Assembly (NCBI GenBank): GCA_937876715.1 | Contig: CALEGA010000056.1 | Coordinates: forward strand, 1-8,474 | From: an uncultured Candidatus Saccharibacteria bacterium | Lineage (GTDB): Bacteria; Patescibacteriota; Saccharimonadia; Saccharimonadales; Saccharimonadaceae | Direction of reading: 5' to 3' | DNA length: 8,474 bases | Part shown: in pieces, positions 1-5,376 of the stretch | Layout of the letters: each line of letters opens with the position of its first letter | How positions within the stretch are numbered: position 1 is the stretch's first letter | Notes under the pieces: generated by a model | Database searches by the model: none | What the model saw: only the letters and a program-made list of their open reading frames with translations | Told to the model about the DNA's origin: nothing | Program-made: the position numbers and the translations under genes

Positions 1-1
1 A

Positions 2-160
2 GTAGCAGAGCAAGCCACGTCCAGTAGCCAGCGCCAAGAGATGGAAGTGGTAGATACGGTGGAGTTTATTATGCGTTCAGAGTCTGGTGCGAGGTATAAG
101 GTTTCGGTCTATACGGCCGGTGGCACAACAAAGGCCGAAGTAAAGATAGAAAAACAATAA
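2..160 (+). CDS. C-terminal end of an unidentified protein (5' truncated)
   Basis: An open frame enters from the left edge and stops at TAA (158-160), giving 52 residues. It is the only plus-strand coding region I accept. The visible tail runs from a Ser/Gln-rich stretch (TSSSQRQE) into alternating hydrophobic and polar residues (YKVSVYTAGG, then KAEVKIEKQ at the end), which looks like the last beta strands of a soluble or extracellular domain. I do not recognise the family and see no catalytic motif. The gene converges on the minus-strand tRNA pair, and its stop lies within the T-rich tail of the tRNA terminator. Confidence is limited because only a short piece is visible. Confidence 0.55.
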   Translation, partial: VAEQATSSSQRQEMEVVDTVEFIMRSESGARYKVSVYTAGGTTKAEVKIEKQ

Positions 161-184
161 AAATTACGCCATAATTAGCGTAAT
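152..184 (-). terminator. Intrinsic terminator of the tRNA-Lys/tRNA-Val transcript
   Basis: A perfect 7-bp stem pairs ATTACGC (163-169) with GCGTAAT (178-184) around an 8-nt loop. On the minus strand the stem is followed by a T-rich run (162 down to 152, TTTTATTGTTT). It lies just past the 3' end of tRNA-Val, where the tRNA transcript should stop. On the plus strand no T-run follows, so it would be at most a weak terminator for the convergent gene ending at 160. Confidence 0.7.
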
Positions 185-192
185 CTGTGCGG

Positions 193-269
193 TGGTGGAG
201 CCTAGAGGATTTGAACCTCTGACCTTTTCTACGTCAAAGAAACGCTCTAGCCAGCTGAGCTAAGGCTCC
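193..269 (-). tRNA. tRNA-Val (anticodon GAC)
   Basis: The minus strand folds into a complete 77-nt cloverleaf. The acceptor stem GGAGCCT/AGGCTCC is perfectly paired. The D arm is GCTC...GAGC, the anticodon stem is TTTCT/AGAAA with loop TTGACGT (anticodon GAC), and the T arm is AGAGG-TTCAAAT-CCTCT. The discriminator is A and the 3' CCA is encoded (193-195). Anticodon GAC reads Val codons GUC and GUU. It lies 24 nt downstream of tRNA-Lys and is probably co-transcribed with it. Confidence 0.97.
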
Positions 270-293
270 GTCGGGTGAATTATTAAATGATTC

Positions 294-370
294 TGGTGAG
301 CCGGGAGAGGCTCGAACTCTCGACACCGGGCTTAAAAGGCCCGTGCTCTAACCAACTGAGCTACCGGCCC
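294..370 (-). tRNA. tRNA-Lys (anticodon TTT)
   Basis: The minus strand gives a complete 77-nt cloverleaf. The acceptor stem GGGCCGG/CCGGCTC has one G-U pair. The D arm is GCTC...GAGC, the anticodon stem is CGGGC/GCCCG with loop CTTTTAA (anticodon UUU), and the T arm is GAGAG-TTCGAGC-CTCTC. The discriminator is A and the CCA is encoded (294-296). It is the first gene of a two-tRNA transcript and sits about 15 nt downstream of a consensus -10 box. Confidence 0.97.
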
Positions 371-384
371 AGAAATCTTTGTCT

Positions 385-393
385 ATTATATCA
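385..393 (-). promoter_or_regulatory. Extended -10 promoter for the tRNA pair
   Basis: On the minus strand TGATATAAT is an extended -10 element (TGnTATAAT); the hexamer TATAAT is 390-385. No good -35 is present at 16-18 bp spacing, only AT-rich sequence (TTTTAT near 413-408), which suits an extended -10 promoter. Transcription should start near 378, giving a short leader before the mature tRNA-Lys 5' end at 370. Confidence 0.75.
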
Positions 394-402
394 CGAATTG
401 GT

Positions 403-464
403 AAAAAATAAAATACTAAAATGAGGAAAGGATACCCTCGCAGTTTTTCGAGTATCCTTTCCTC
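403..464 (-). terminator. Strong intrinsic terminator ending the 3612-487 operon
   Basis: A perfect 12-bp stem pairs 423-434 with 453-464 (GAGGAAAGGATA / TATCCTTTCCTC). An inner CTCG/CGAG pairing (437-440 with 449-452) is possible across a 2-nt bulge. On the minus strand it is followed by an AT-rich tail with several T-runs (422 down to 403). It lies 23 nt past the stop codon at 487. The tail runs straight into the upstream region of the tRNA promoter. Confidence 0.88.
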
Positions 465-486
465 TTGGTAGAGTTATGCGGCTTGG

Positions 487-1644
487 TTATTTTCTACCGC
501 GGACGTTTTTGCGGTAATCTTTTTTCCTGCGGCTGATGAGGATGAACGCGACAGCGGCGCAGCCAGCGAAGGCGATGACAGAAGTGACGATAATGTCGGA
601 ACTGGCGAGGTTAAGGTTGCCGAGGAAGCGACCGGTGTTCGGGACATCTGGAGCGGCAGGTTGGGTATAGGAGACGGTGAAAGTATCGATTGGCGCCGGC
701 AAGACTTCGTAGCCGTAATTATAAACTGGGTTGTCGTCTTCGTCGTAGATTGGATTGCCGTCGTCATCGGTGGCTGGTTCGGAAGTTTGCTTGTAGCTAG
801 TGACGACGACTGAATATTCACCCGTGTTGAGACCGTATGAACCGAACGGTAAGGTGACAGTTTGAGAGCCGGCGGGGAATTTGCCCGTTTCGTCAGGTTC
901 AAGCGTAAGTACAATTGGTTTATCAAAGAGTGGGTTACCGTTACCATCAACCGGCATAACTTCAACTTTAGCGACACCTTCGTCATATTCAATGTTCACT
1001 ACTGGATCTTGGGTGGTGTCGGCGGAGCCGGTTTGCGTGAGGATTGCTGGGACATAGTAAAATTCAATGAAGTCTTCGTCGTAACCAACTGGGCTATAAG
1101 ATTCAACGTGCAAAATGTATTTGTTGTAAACTAATTTATCATCATCGGCGGGTGGGATGAAAGCGCCCAACATTAAACCGCCGGAACGGGTAGCAACGCA
1201 ACCTGGGATGTTGAAGACGTCTTCGTCGATGCCGATTTTACAGGTGGCGAGGTTAATATCATATTCTTGACTACCGGAGGCGTAGTTGAAAGTGGGGTCC
1301 AGCTCGTCCGGCACAAATTGCTTGAGCGGAAGCTCTTTTTGGACGACTTCGCCAGTTCCCTCGTCGGTAGCGTCATAAATCAACGTGACGTTGACGTAGG
1401 ACGAGTTTTCGTAGTCGAAATTAAATTTGAATAACGGCGAAGTTTGGATGTGACCGTCCTCGGGCGCCGTAAATTTGATAGCTGGGTAGCGGTCATAAAC
1501 CGTAACCCGAATGGTATCTGTATGCGAATCTGACGCGCCTTCGGCGTAAGCATCATTCGCAGGCAGAAGATAGGCAAATGCGGTCATAGCGGCAACAAAG
1601 CCCAGACCGAGAAGCCCAAGAAGTTTTTTCTTGCTTTTTTGCAT
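487..1644 (-). CDS. Sortase-type (VPNTG) cell-wall-anchored Ig-like surface protein
   Basis: A 385-residue secreted surface protein. Residues 1-34 form a Sec signal peptide: basic QKSKKK, a hydrophobic core, and a probable cut at AYA-EG. Two beta-rich, probably Ig-like, segments follow at about 44-200 and 214-325. A Pro-rich linker leads to VPNTG (334-338), a hydrophobic span (about 349-371) and a basic tail (RRKKDYRKNVRGRK). Together these are a sortase sorting signal with V replacing the usual L. C135 and C149 could form a disulfide. A short acidic repeat lies at residues 293-308. I chose ATG 1644 because it opens the signal peptide; the frame extends to TTG 1716, but those extra residues (MCRGAANELRVQ...) are not signal-like. 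Upstream Shine-Dalgarno is weak. It is the last gene of the operon, 64 nt after the preceding WxLIP-like gene. By position and type it matches the LPXTG member of Firmicutes csc clusters, but it is much longer and its binding target cannot be seen. Confidence 0.75.
   Translation of the reverse strand: MQKSKKKLLGLLGLGFVAAMTAFAYLLPANDAYAEGASDSHTDTIRVTVYDRYPAIKFTAPEDGHIQTSPLFKFNFDYENSSYVNVTLIYDATDEGTGEVVQKELPLKQFVPDELDPTFNYASGSQEYDINLATCKIGIDEDVFNIPGCVATRSGGLMLGAFIPPADDDKLVYNKYILHVESYSPVGYDEDFIEFYYVPAILTQTGSADTTQDPVVNIEYDEGVAKVEVMPVDGNGNPLFDKPIVLTLEPDETGKFPAGSQTVTLPFGSYGLNTGEYSVVVTSYKQTSEPATDDDGNPIYDEDDNPVYNYGYEVLPAPIDTFTVSYTQPAAPDVPNTGRFLGNLNLASSDIIVTSVIAFAGCAAVAFILISRRKKDYRKNVRGRK
721..768 (-). 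repeat. Two-copy acidic octapeptide repeat within the VPNTG protein
   Basis: Two adjacent 24-nt units encode DDDGNPIY and DEDDNPVY (residues 293-300 and 301-308 of the VPNTG protein). The units keep reading frame and have diverged at several positions, so this is an old small duplication. The Asp-rich pattern could bind calcium or form an exposed loop; that is inference only. Confidence 0.6.
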
Positions 1645-1708
1645 AACTCTACACTCGCTTTTTTTATTTTTAGTGTTTGTTTGGACTCGCAGTTCGTTCG
1701 CGGCTCCT
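1645..1708 (-). other. 64-nt intergenic spacer within the operon, no clear promoter
   Basis: This spacer separates the stop of the upstream WxLIP-like gene (TAG, 1711-1709) from the start of the VPNTG gene (ATG, 1644). It contains an A-rich stretch on the minus strand (about 1675-1655) but no convincing -10/-35 pair and no terminator hairpin, so the VPNTG gene is probably transcribed from the 3612 promoter. The only Shine-Dalgarno-like match before ATG 1644 is a weak GAG. Confidence 0.5.
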
Positions 1709-2656
1709 CTACACAACGAGCCTAGACGAACGTTCTTTACGTTTCCTAAGTAGGATTATAGTCCAAACGATTATGCTTGTCAATAGCAAAAGCGCAATCA
1801 CGACCATAAAAGCCGGCAAGATTAAAATGACGTGGGAATCGGTGCGCGATTGGTCGAGAGCGTTGACGGTGAAGCTGACGTTGAAGATGCCGAAGAGTGG
1901 CGCTTCTGCCCAAGAGGTCGAGAATTTGCGCTCGGTACCCGGGAGGACGATGAAGTTGTCGCTGCTGGCATAAATCGGCGTGCCGAAGATGGACTTCACG
2001 GTCAAGTCATAGACAGCGAGGAAGTCGGTGTTGCCGGTGTTTTTAACTTTAGTCATAGCGTCGATGTTTTTGGCGGAGAACATACCGGTCAATTTGAAGT
2101 CGGTGATTTCCGCGGTGTCGCGGGTGTCGCCGTCGCCGTGACCGAGAAGAATGAGGGAGACGCGGGAGACGGAGCCGATGCCGGCGCTAGTGCCGGAGCC
2201 GGAGAAGTCGTCCGAATCGACGGATTCGGCGAAGATGACGCAATATTGACCGCCCTCGGGGATGTCGTCGGGGACAGAGACGCGGTAGATGATGGAGCGT
2301 TTTTCTCCCGCTTTAATCGTATAAACGGGGTCTTTGATGAAAGAGCCGGATTCGTCTTCGAAAGTAATCCAGCGCATCACTTGGTTGTAGCTGGTTTCCG
2401 TGGTGAAGTCGGCGTCGTAATCTTCGTTAGTGACGCTATACGGTGCCGTGTAGAGTTTGAACTTATAGTCCTTCGGGCTGAGGTTTTCCAGCGTGAACTG
2501 ATAGTTCTGGGATTGCCCAGCTTTGATTTGGATGGCGTTAGCGACGGGCGAAATTTTGACGGCGGCGGCTTCGGCGTAGGTGTTTTTAGTGTTCGTAAGC
2601 ATTACCCCCACCACGGTCAGACAAACGGCAAGTACGGACAGCAGTTTTTTCTTCAT
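1709..2656 (-). CDS. DUF916/WxLIP-like membrane-anchored surface protein (second in operon)
   Basis: A 315-residue type I membrane protein of the WxL-interacting protein style. A signal peptide spans residues 1-28 (MKKKLLSVLAV..., probable cut TYA-EA). Residues 34-145 match the DUF916 peptidoglycan-binding pattern: KISPVANAIQIKAGQ, APYSVTNEDYDADF, YNQVMRWITF, IKAGEKRSIIYRVSVPDDIPEGGQY split over two strands. A second beta domain resembling DUF3324 follows (KNTGNTDF near 205-212, APLFGIFNV near 252-260). The chain ends in a transmembrane helix (about 275-303) and basic tail RKRKERSSR. A Shine-Dalgarno AGGAG (2669-2665) overlaps the upstream stop codon, so translation is probably coupled to the first WxLIP-like gene. 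In Firmicutes such proteins tether WxL proteins to the wall; that role here is inferred. Its GDTRD replaces the GETREEG of its two paralogues. Confidence 0.8.
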   Translation of the reverse strand: MKKKLLSVLAVCLTVVGVMLTNTKNTYAEAAAVKISPVANAIQIKAGQSQNYQFTLENLSPKDYKFKLYTAPYSVTNEDYDADFTTETSYNQVMRWITFEDESGSFIKDPVYTIKAGEKRSIIYRVSVPDDIPEGGQYCVIFAESVDSDDFSGSGTSAGIGSVSRVSLILLGHGDGDTRDTAEITDFKLTGMFSAKNIDAMTKVKNTGNTDFLAVYDLTVKSIFGTPIYASSDNFIVLPGTERKFSTSWAEAPLFGIFNVSFTVNALDQSRTDSHVILILPAFMVVIALLLLTSIIVWTIILLRKRKERSSRLVV

Positions 2657-2664
2657 AGTTTGTG

Positions 2665-2669
2665 CTCCT
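2665..2669 (-). promoter_or_regulatory. Ribosome binding site overlapping the upstream stop codon
   Basis: AGGAG on the minus strand lies 8 nt before ATG 2656, and its first bases are shared with the TAG stop (2670-2668) of the preceding gene. This supports the ATG 2656 start and suggests translational coupling of the two WxLIP-like proteins. Confidence 0.8.
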
Positions 2670-3612
2670 ATATGTTAAATTTTTCTGCGCTTCCTTGGTT
2701 GTTACGCGAGTTCGCCCGCGTGCGGCGATCGTCGCGCTTTTTGGCAACAATGCGGGCGACGATGGTTAAAATGATGAGAGCGATGATGGCGATGAACCAG
2801 AGCGGACAGACGAAGATGGTGCGGGTGGTGATTTCCGCGTCGTTCATATATTCAGTGGTGAGAGATGCCTTGAGGACGCCGAGACGCGGAACGTCGTTAA
2901 CGACGAGGGTGAGAGTGCGGGAGGTGCCCGGGAGAAGAGTGTTAGTTTGCGGAGTGGTGTCTTCGTAGATGACTTCGCCAGAGAAGTAGTTTTTGATTTC
3001 TAAGGTGTTTTTGACTTCTTCGTCGATGTTGCCTTTGTTCTCTAGTCTCACCGTGGCGGTTACAGGAGGGTTCAAGATGAAGCCCGGGATGTTGGTTTCT
3101 AGGATTTTGCCCTCTTCGCGGGTTTCCCCGTTGATATGAGCGAGGAGGACGGTGCCGACGTTGGCGTTGTATTTGACGGATTGTCCAGCGTCGTTGGTTT
3201 CGGCGAAAAGAGTGGCGAATTGACCGCCGCCCGGAGCGTCAAGAGGAACGTCGATAACATAGGCGACATTTTTAACTTCGCCTGGAGCGATGTTACCAGA
3301 GTTTTCCGGGAAAGAAATCCAGTTGGTGATTTGGGTGTAGCCGTTATGGACATCGAAAATAGCTTGATAATCTTCGCCAGTAACTTGATATGGCTTGATA
3401 CTTAAGGTGTATCCAAGGTCGCTTTGACCAATGTTAACGATAGTGAGATTGCCCTCGTAATGAGCGCCTGGGTCAAGGGTGACGCGTTGAATGGTGGGAG
3501 AAATCTGAATGCCCATTTTCTGTTCGTCGGCAAAGGCGGATTTAGCGAAGCCGAAAGATGCGAAAACTCCGAGAGCGAGAGCGACGATTTTTGTGATTCT
3601 GAAACTTTTCAA
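2668..3612 (-). CDS. DUF916/WxLIP-like membrane-anchored surface protein (first in operon, TTG start)
   Basis: A 314-residue type I membrane protein. The signal peptide is residues 1-28 (MKSFRITKIVALALG..., cut AFA-DE). A DUF916-like domain covers about 34-140: ISPTIQRVTLDPGAHYEG, KPYQVTGEDYQAIF, YTQITNWISF, and VPLDAPGGGQF at 122-132. NGETREEG (161-168) follows, then a DUF3324-like second domain with ENKGNID (191-197) and VPRLGVLKASL (241-251). A transmembrane helix at about 267-290 and an Arg/Lys-rich cytoplasmic tail (KKRDDRRTRANSRNN) end it. The start is TTG at 3612: it directly opens the signal peptide and has a strong Shine-Dalgarno. It leads a three-gene operon with its own promoter. 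Expected function: hold WxL-like proteins at the wall, and perhaps bind outside partners, by analogy with Firmicutes WxLIPs. The overall similarity to its two paralogues shows repeated duplication within the locus. Confidence 0.82.
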   Translation of the reverse strand: MKSFRITKIVALALGVFASFGFAKSAFADEQKMGIQISPTIQRVTLDPGAHYEGNLTIVNIGQSDLGYTLSIKPYQVTGEDYQAIFDVHNGYTQITNWISFPENSGNIAPGEVKNVAYVIDVPLDAPGGGQFATLFAETNDAGQSVKYNANVGTVLLAHINGETREEGKILETNIPGFILNPPVTATVRLENKGNIDEEVKNTLEIKNYFSGEVIYEDTTPQTNTLLPGTSRTLTLVVNDVPRLGVLKASLTTEYMNDAEITTRTIFVCPLWFIAIIALIILTIVARIVAKKRDDRRTRANSRNNQGSAEKFNI

Positions 3613-3617
3613 AACTT

Positions 3618-3624
3618 ACCTCCT
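3618..3624 (-). promoter_or_regulatory. Strong Shine-Dalgarno that fixes the TTG start
   Basis: AGGAGGT on the minus strand lies 5 nt before TTG 3612. It is the best ribosome binding site in the window. It compensates for the weak start codon and rules out a later ATG start, which would delete the signal peptide. Confidence 0.88.
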
Positions 3625-3640
3625 GAATTTACTATCATAT

Positions 3641-3669
3641 ATTATATATGAACCAATAATAAAAAACAA
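3641..3669 (-). promoter_or_regulatory. Promoter of the 3612-487 operon (TTGTTT-17-TATAAT)
   Basis: The -10 hexamer TATAAT is at 3646-3641 and the -35 hexamer TTGTTT at 3669-3664, with a 17-bp spacer. Start of transcription is expected near 3634, giving a leader of about 20 nt with the AGGAGGT ribosome binding site. The -35 lies inside the 3' arm of the preceding gene's terminator. Confidence 0.7.
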
Positions 3670-3689
3670 CCGCCTTTTGGCGGTTGTTT
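3661..3689 (-). terminator. Intrinsic terminator of the 4403-3705 WxL-like gene
   Basis: A perfect 11-bp stem pairs AAACAACCGCC (3664-3674) with GGCGGTTGTTT (3679-3689) around a TTTT loop. On the minus strand it runs directly into TTTTTT (3666-3661) and an AT-rich tail. It sits 15 nt past the stop of the gene ending at 3705. This is the cleanest terminator in the window. Confidence 0.93.
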
Positions 3690-3704
3690 GAATCTCAAGA
3701 GAGA

Positions 3705-4403
3705 CTAGAGGGCGTTGGTGACAGCCGAGTAGGTGATAGTGGCTTCGTAAGCACCAGAGAGCTGAGTCTTGGCAGGAACGATGCCGTAGTTAATATCATA
3801 GCTGTCGTTATATTCACCGGTTGGATTGCTAGGAGCATCTTTTCGCTTAATCATCGTAGCGGAAGTTGGAATCTGGTTGAAACCTGCAGTGTCGTAGTTG
3901 TCGGCACCAGCGAGTTTGACTTTGTAACCCCAACCAGTAGTCGTATGAGTAGAATCCAAATCAGCTAAAGCGACGTTTGTACCCTCAACGGAATTGATAG
4001 TAACAGTACTACTCCAACCAGTGGCTCTTTTTACTTGATCAGCAGTTGGCACGTCTTCGCTCCAAGAGGTGACATAGCGGAGGTCGGAATGATCAGCCGC
4101 CATTTTAAGATCGTAACCGCCTTGAGCGTTGGTCGTAACCTTGACGGTGTGAACGAGAGAGTCATTGATTTTTCCTGGTTCCAAGTTGACGATGGAAACT
4201 GTCCTGCCACCAGTACCAGCTTCGACTTTTTCGTCGCTGCTGTCGTCCGTGAGTTCGATAGAGATAACGTCACCGACGACGCCGCGGATGGTGCGAGCAG
4301 GGTTGTTCGTAGTCTCAGTAGCGAACGCACCTAACGGGAGGAGAGCCATACCGAGGCCAGCCACAACACCAAGCCCGGCAATGATATTTTTGGATTTAAC
4401 CAT
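3705..4403 (-). CDS. Secreted WxL-like surface protein (tyrosine variant), monocistronic
   Basis: A 232-residue secreted protein. The signal peptide is residues 1-28 (MVKSKNIIAGLGVVAG..., cut AFA-TE). There is no transmembrane segment or sorting motif at the C-terminus, so it needs a partner to stay on the cell. The mature chain starts with RGVVGDVISIEL (40-51), followed by VKVTTNAQGGYDLKMAA (87-103). That fragment resembles the proximal GW-x-L-TA motif of WxL domains, with Tyr in place of Trp. The chain ends in YDINYGI (202-208) and YEATITYSAV (219-228), corresponding to the distal Y-x-ATLTWTL of classical WxL. No cysteines occur in the mature protein. ATG 4403 has AGGA 8 nt upstream. It has its own promoter and terminator, so its dose can be set separately from the WxLIP-like genes on both sides. 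The YN/D[IV]-x-YG...TITY C-terminus is shared with the protein encoded at 5366-6151. WxL kinship is inferred from motifs. Confidence 0.65.
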   Translation of the reverse strand: MVKSKNIIAGLGVVAGLGMALLPLGAFATETTNNPARTIRGVVGDVISIELTDDSSDEKVEAGTGGRTVSIVNLEPGKINDSLVHTVKVTTNAQGGYDLKMAADHSDLRYVTSWSEDVPTADQVKRATGWSSTVTINSVEGTNVALADLDSTHTTTGWGYKVKLAGADNYDTAGFNQIPTSATMIKRKDAPSNPTGEYNDSYDINYGIVPAKTQLSGAYEATITYSAVTNAL

Positions 4404-4459
4404 TTTTGTTTTCCTTTTTTGTATTTAGTTTTTATATTTATGACCTTGTTGTAACTTCT

Positions 4460-4487
4460 ATTATATGCTAATGGTTAAAAAAGTCAA
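4460..4487 (-). promoter_or_regulatory. Promoter of the 4403-3705 gene (TTGACT-16-TATAAT)
   Basis: The -10 hexamer TATAAT is at 4465-4460 and the -35 hexamer TTGACT at 4487-4482, with a 16-bp spacer. An A-tract lies just upstream of the -35 and could act as an UP element. Transcription should begin near 4453, leaving a leader of about 50 nt. The -35 is inside the hairpin that follows the upstream gene. Confidence 0.85.
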
Positions 4488-4496
4488 GGACTTTTT
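4477..4496 (-). terminator. Small hairpin terminator of the 6151-4519 operon
   Basis: An 8-bp perfect stem pairs AAAAAGTC (4478-4485) with GACTTTTT (4489-4496) around a 3-nt loop. On the minus strand it ends in TTTTTT (4482-4477). It lies 22 nt past the stop at 4519. Only three of the eight pairs are outside A-T, so it may be leaky. It overlaps the -35 box of the next promoter. Confidence 0.6.
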
Positions 4497-4518
4497 ATGG
4501 AAATTCTTTAAGTTATAG

Positions 4519-5376
4519 TTAAGCTTTTTTCTCCTCTTTGCGCTTCTTGACACGGTCGATGATGGCGTAGATAAGTGCGGCGAGAAAGAGGAGACAAACG
4601 ATGACGAACCAGGTCGGTGCGACGAGGACGAGATTTGACTTAACATTATATTTGTCGCCAAAGTCGATTTCTTGTTCGACGCGGAAGAGACCGAGGAGCG
4701 GGGTGTCCTCCCAAGTTTTTTCGTTATAGAGGGTGGTGTCGGGGATGACGGAGCTGATTTTGGGGGATTCTTCGTTGGTGTAGATTTCTTCGTTAGAGAA
4801 AAGCGGGTAGATGCGGAGAGTGTATTTGGCGGGGATGTGGACGTTGCCGGAGTTGATGACGAGGGAGCTGGTTTTGATTGGCTGGTCGAAGAAAAAGGCG
4901 CCGACGTTGTTTTCTATGACGGTTCCCTCTTCGCGGGTTTCGCCGGCAACCGTACTATATAATAATATAGCGATGCGGGATTTGGCGGTGACGGCGGCAC
5001 TTTCTTGTTGATTGGAGGTGGCGTCGTCGGCGGCAGCGACGAGGAAGCTCATATACTGTCCGCCAGCGGGAGCGTCTTCGGGGACGGTGATTTTGTAGTG
5101 AATAGTGTGTTTTTCTTGTGGTTTTAGTTCGCCTTTGGGCTCTGCGATTTCCACCCAATCGACGATTTGGTTGTAGTCGCTGGGATCAGTGAAAGCGGGA
5201 GTGTAGGATTCGTCGAAAAAGTTAAGTGGTGCGGCGGTGATAGAATAGCGAGAGATGATATTCTCGGTCGCGGGGTTCAAAACAAGAAAATCGCCCTCGT
5301 AAACTTCACCTGGCGTCAAGGCAACCTCAATAAGCCCAGTCGAGACGGCGAGGGGAGAAGAGGAGTTAGCTGGCAT
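4519..5376 (-). CDS. DUF916/WxLIP-like membrane protein lacking a signal peptide
   Basis: A 285-residue paralogue of the two WxLIP-like proteins downstream. The DUF916-like domain starts almost at once: LIEVALTPGEVYEG (15-28), SYTPAFTDPSDYNQIVDWVEI (57-77, in order), VPEDAPAGGQY (98-108). AGETREEG follows (144-151), then a DUF3324-like domain with NSGNVHI (175-181) and TPLLGLFRVEQ (225-235). A transmembrane helix at about 249-273 and a Lys-rich tail (RVKKRKEEKKA) end it. What is missing is the signal peptide: the first residues are MPANSSSPLAVSTG, and an in-frame stop (5397-5395) lies seven codons upstream with no alternative start between. ATG 5376 overlaps the preceding gene by 11 nt and has no Shine-Dalgarno, so expression should depend on ribosomes ending the upstream gene. 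Export without a signal is hard to reconcile with the paralogues' topology; a +1 frameshift fusion with the upstream protein, a sequence error or decay are all possible. Confidence 0.75.
   Translation of the reverse strand: MPANSSSPLAVSTGLIEVALTPGEVYEGDFLVLNPATENIISRYSITAAPLNFFDESYTPAFTDPSDYNQIVDWVEIAEPKGELKPQEKHTIHYKITVPEDAPAGGQYMSFLVAAADDATSNQQESAAVTAKSRIAILLYSTVAGETREEGTVIENNVGAFFFDQPIKTSSLVINSGNVHIPAKYTLRIYPLFSNEEIYTNEESPKISSVIPDTTLYNEKTWEDTPLLGLFRVEQEIDFGDKYNVKSNLVLVAPTWFVIVCLLFLAALIYAIIDRVKKRKEEKKA

Noticed and set aside
1645..1716. Longer N-terminus for the VPNTG protein starting at TTG 1716.
   Set aside because: The extra 24 residues are polar and Cys/Arg/Lys-containing, come before a perfect signal peptide, and would be unlike any secreted N-terminus; ATG 1644 is preferred.
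1832..2968. A 378-codon open frame on the plus strand, antisense to two WxLIP-like genes.
   Set aside because: Its translation is Gly/Asp/Val-rich with no domain-like pattern, and it crosses the junction of two well-supported minus-strand genes. It is an effect of GC-rich third codon positions.
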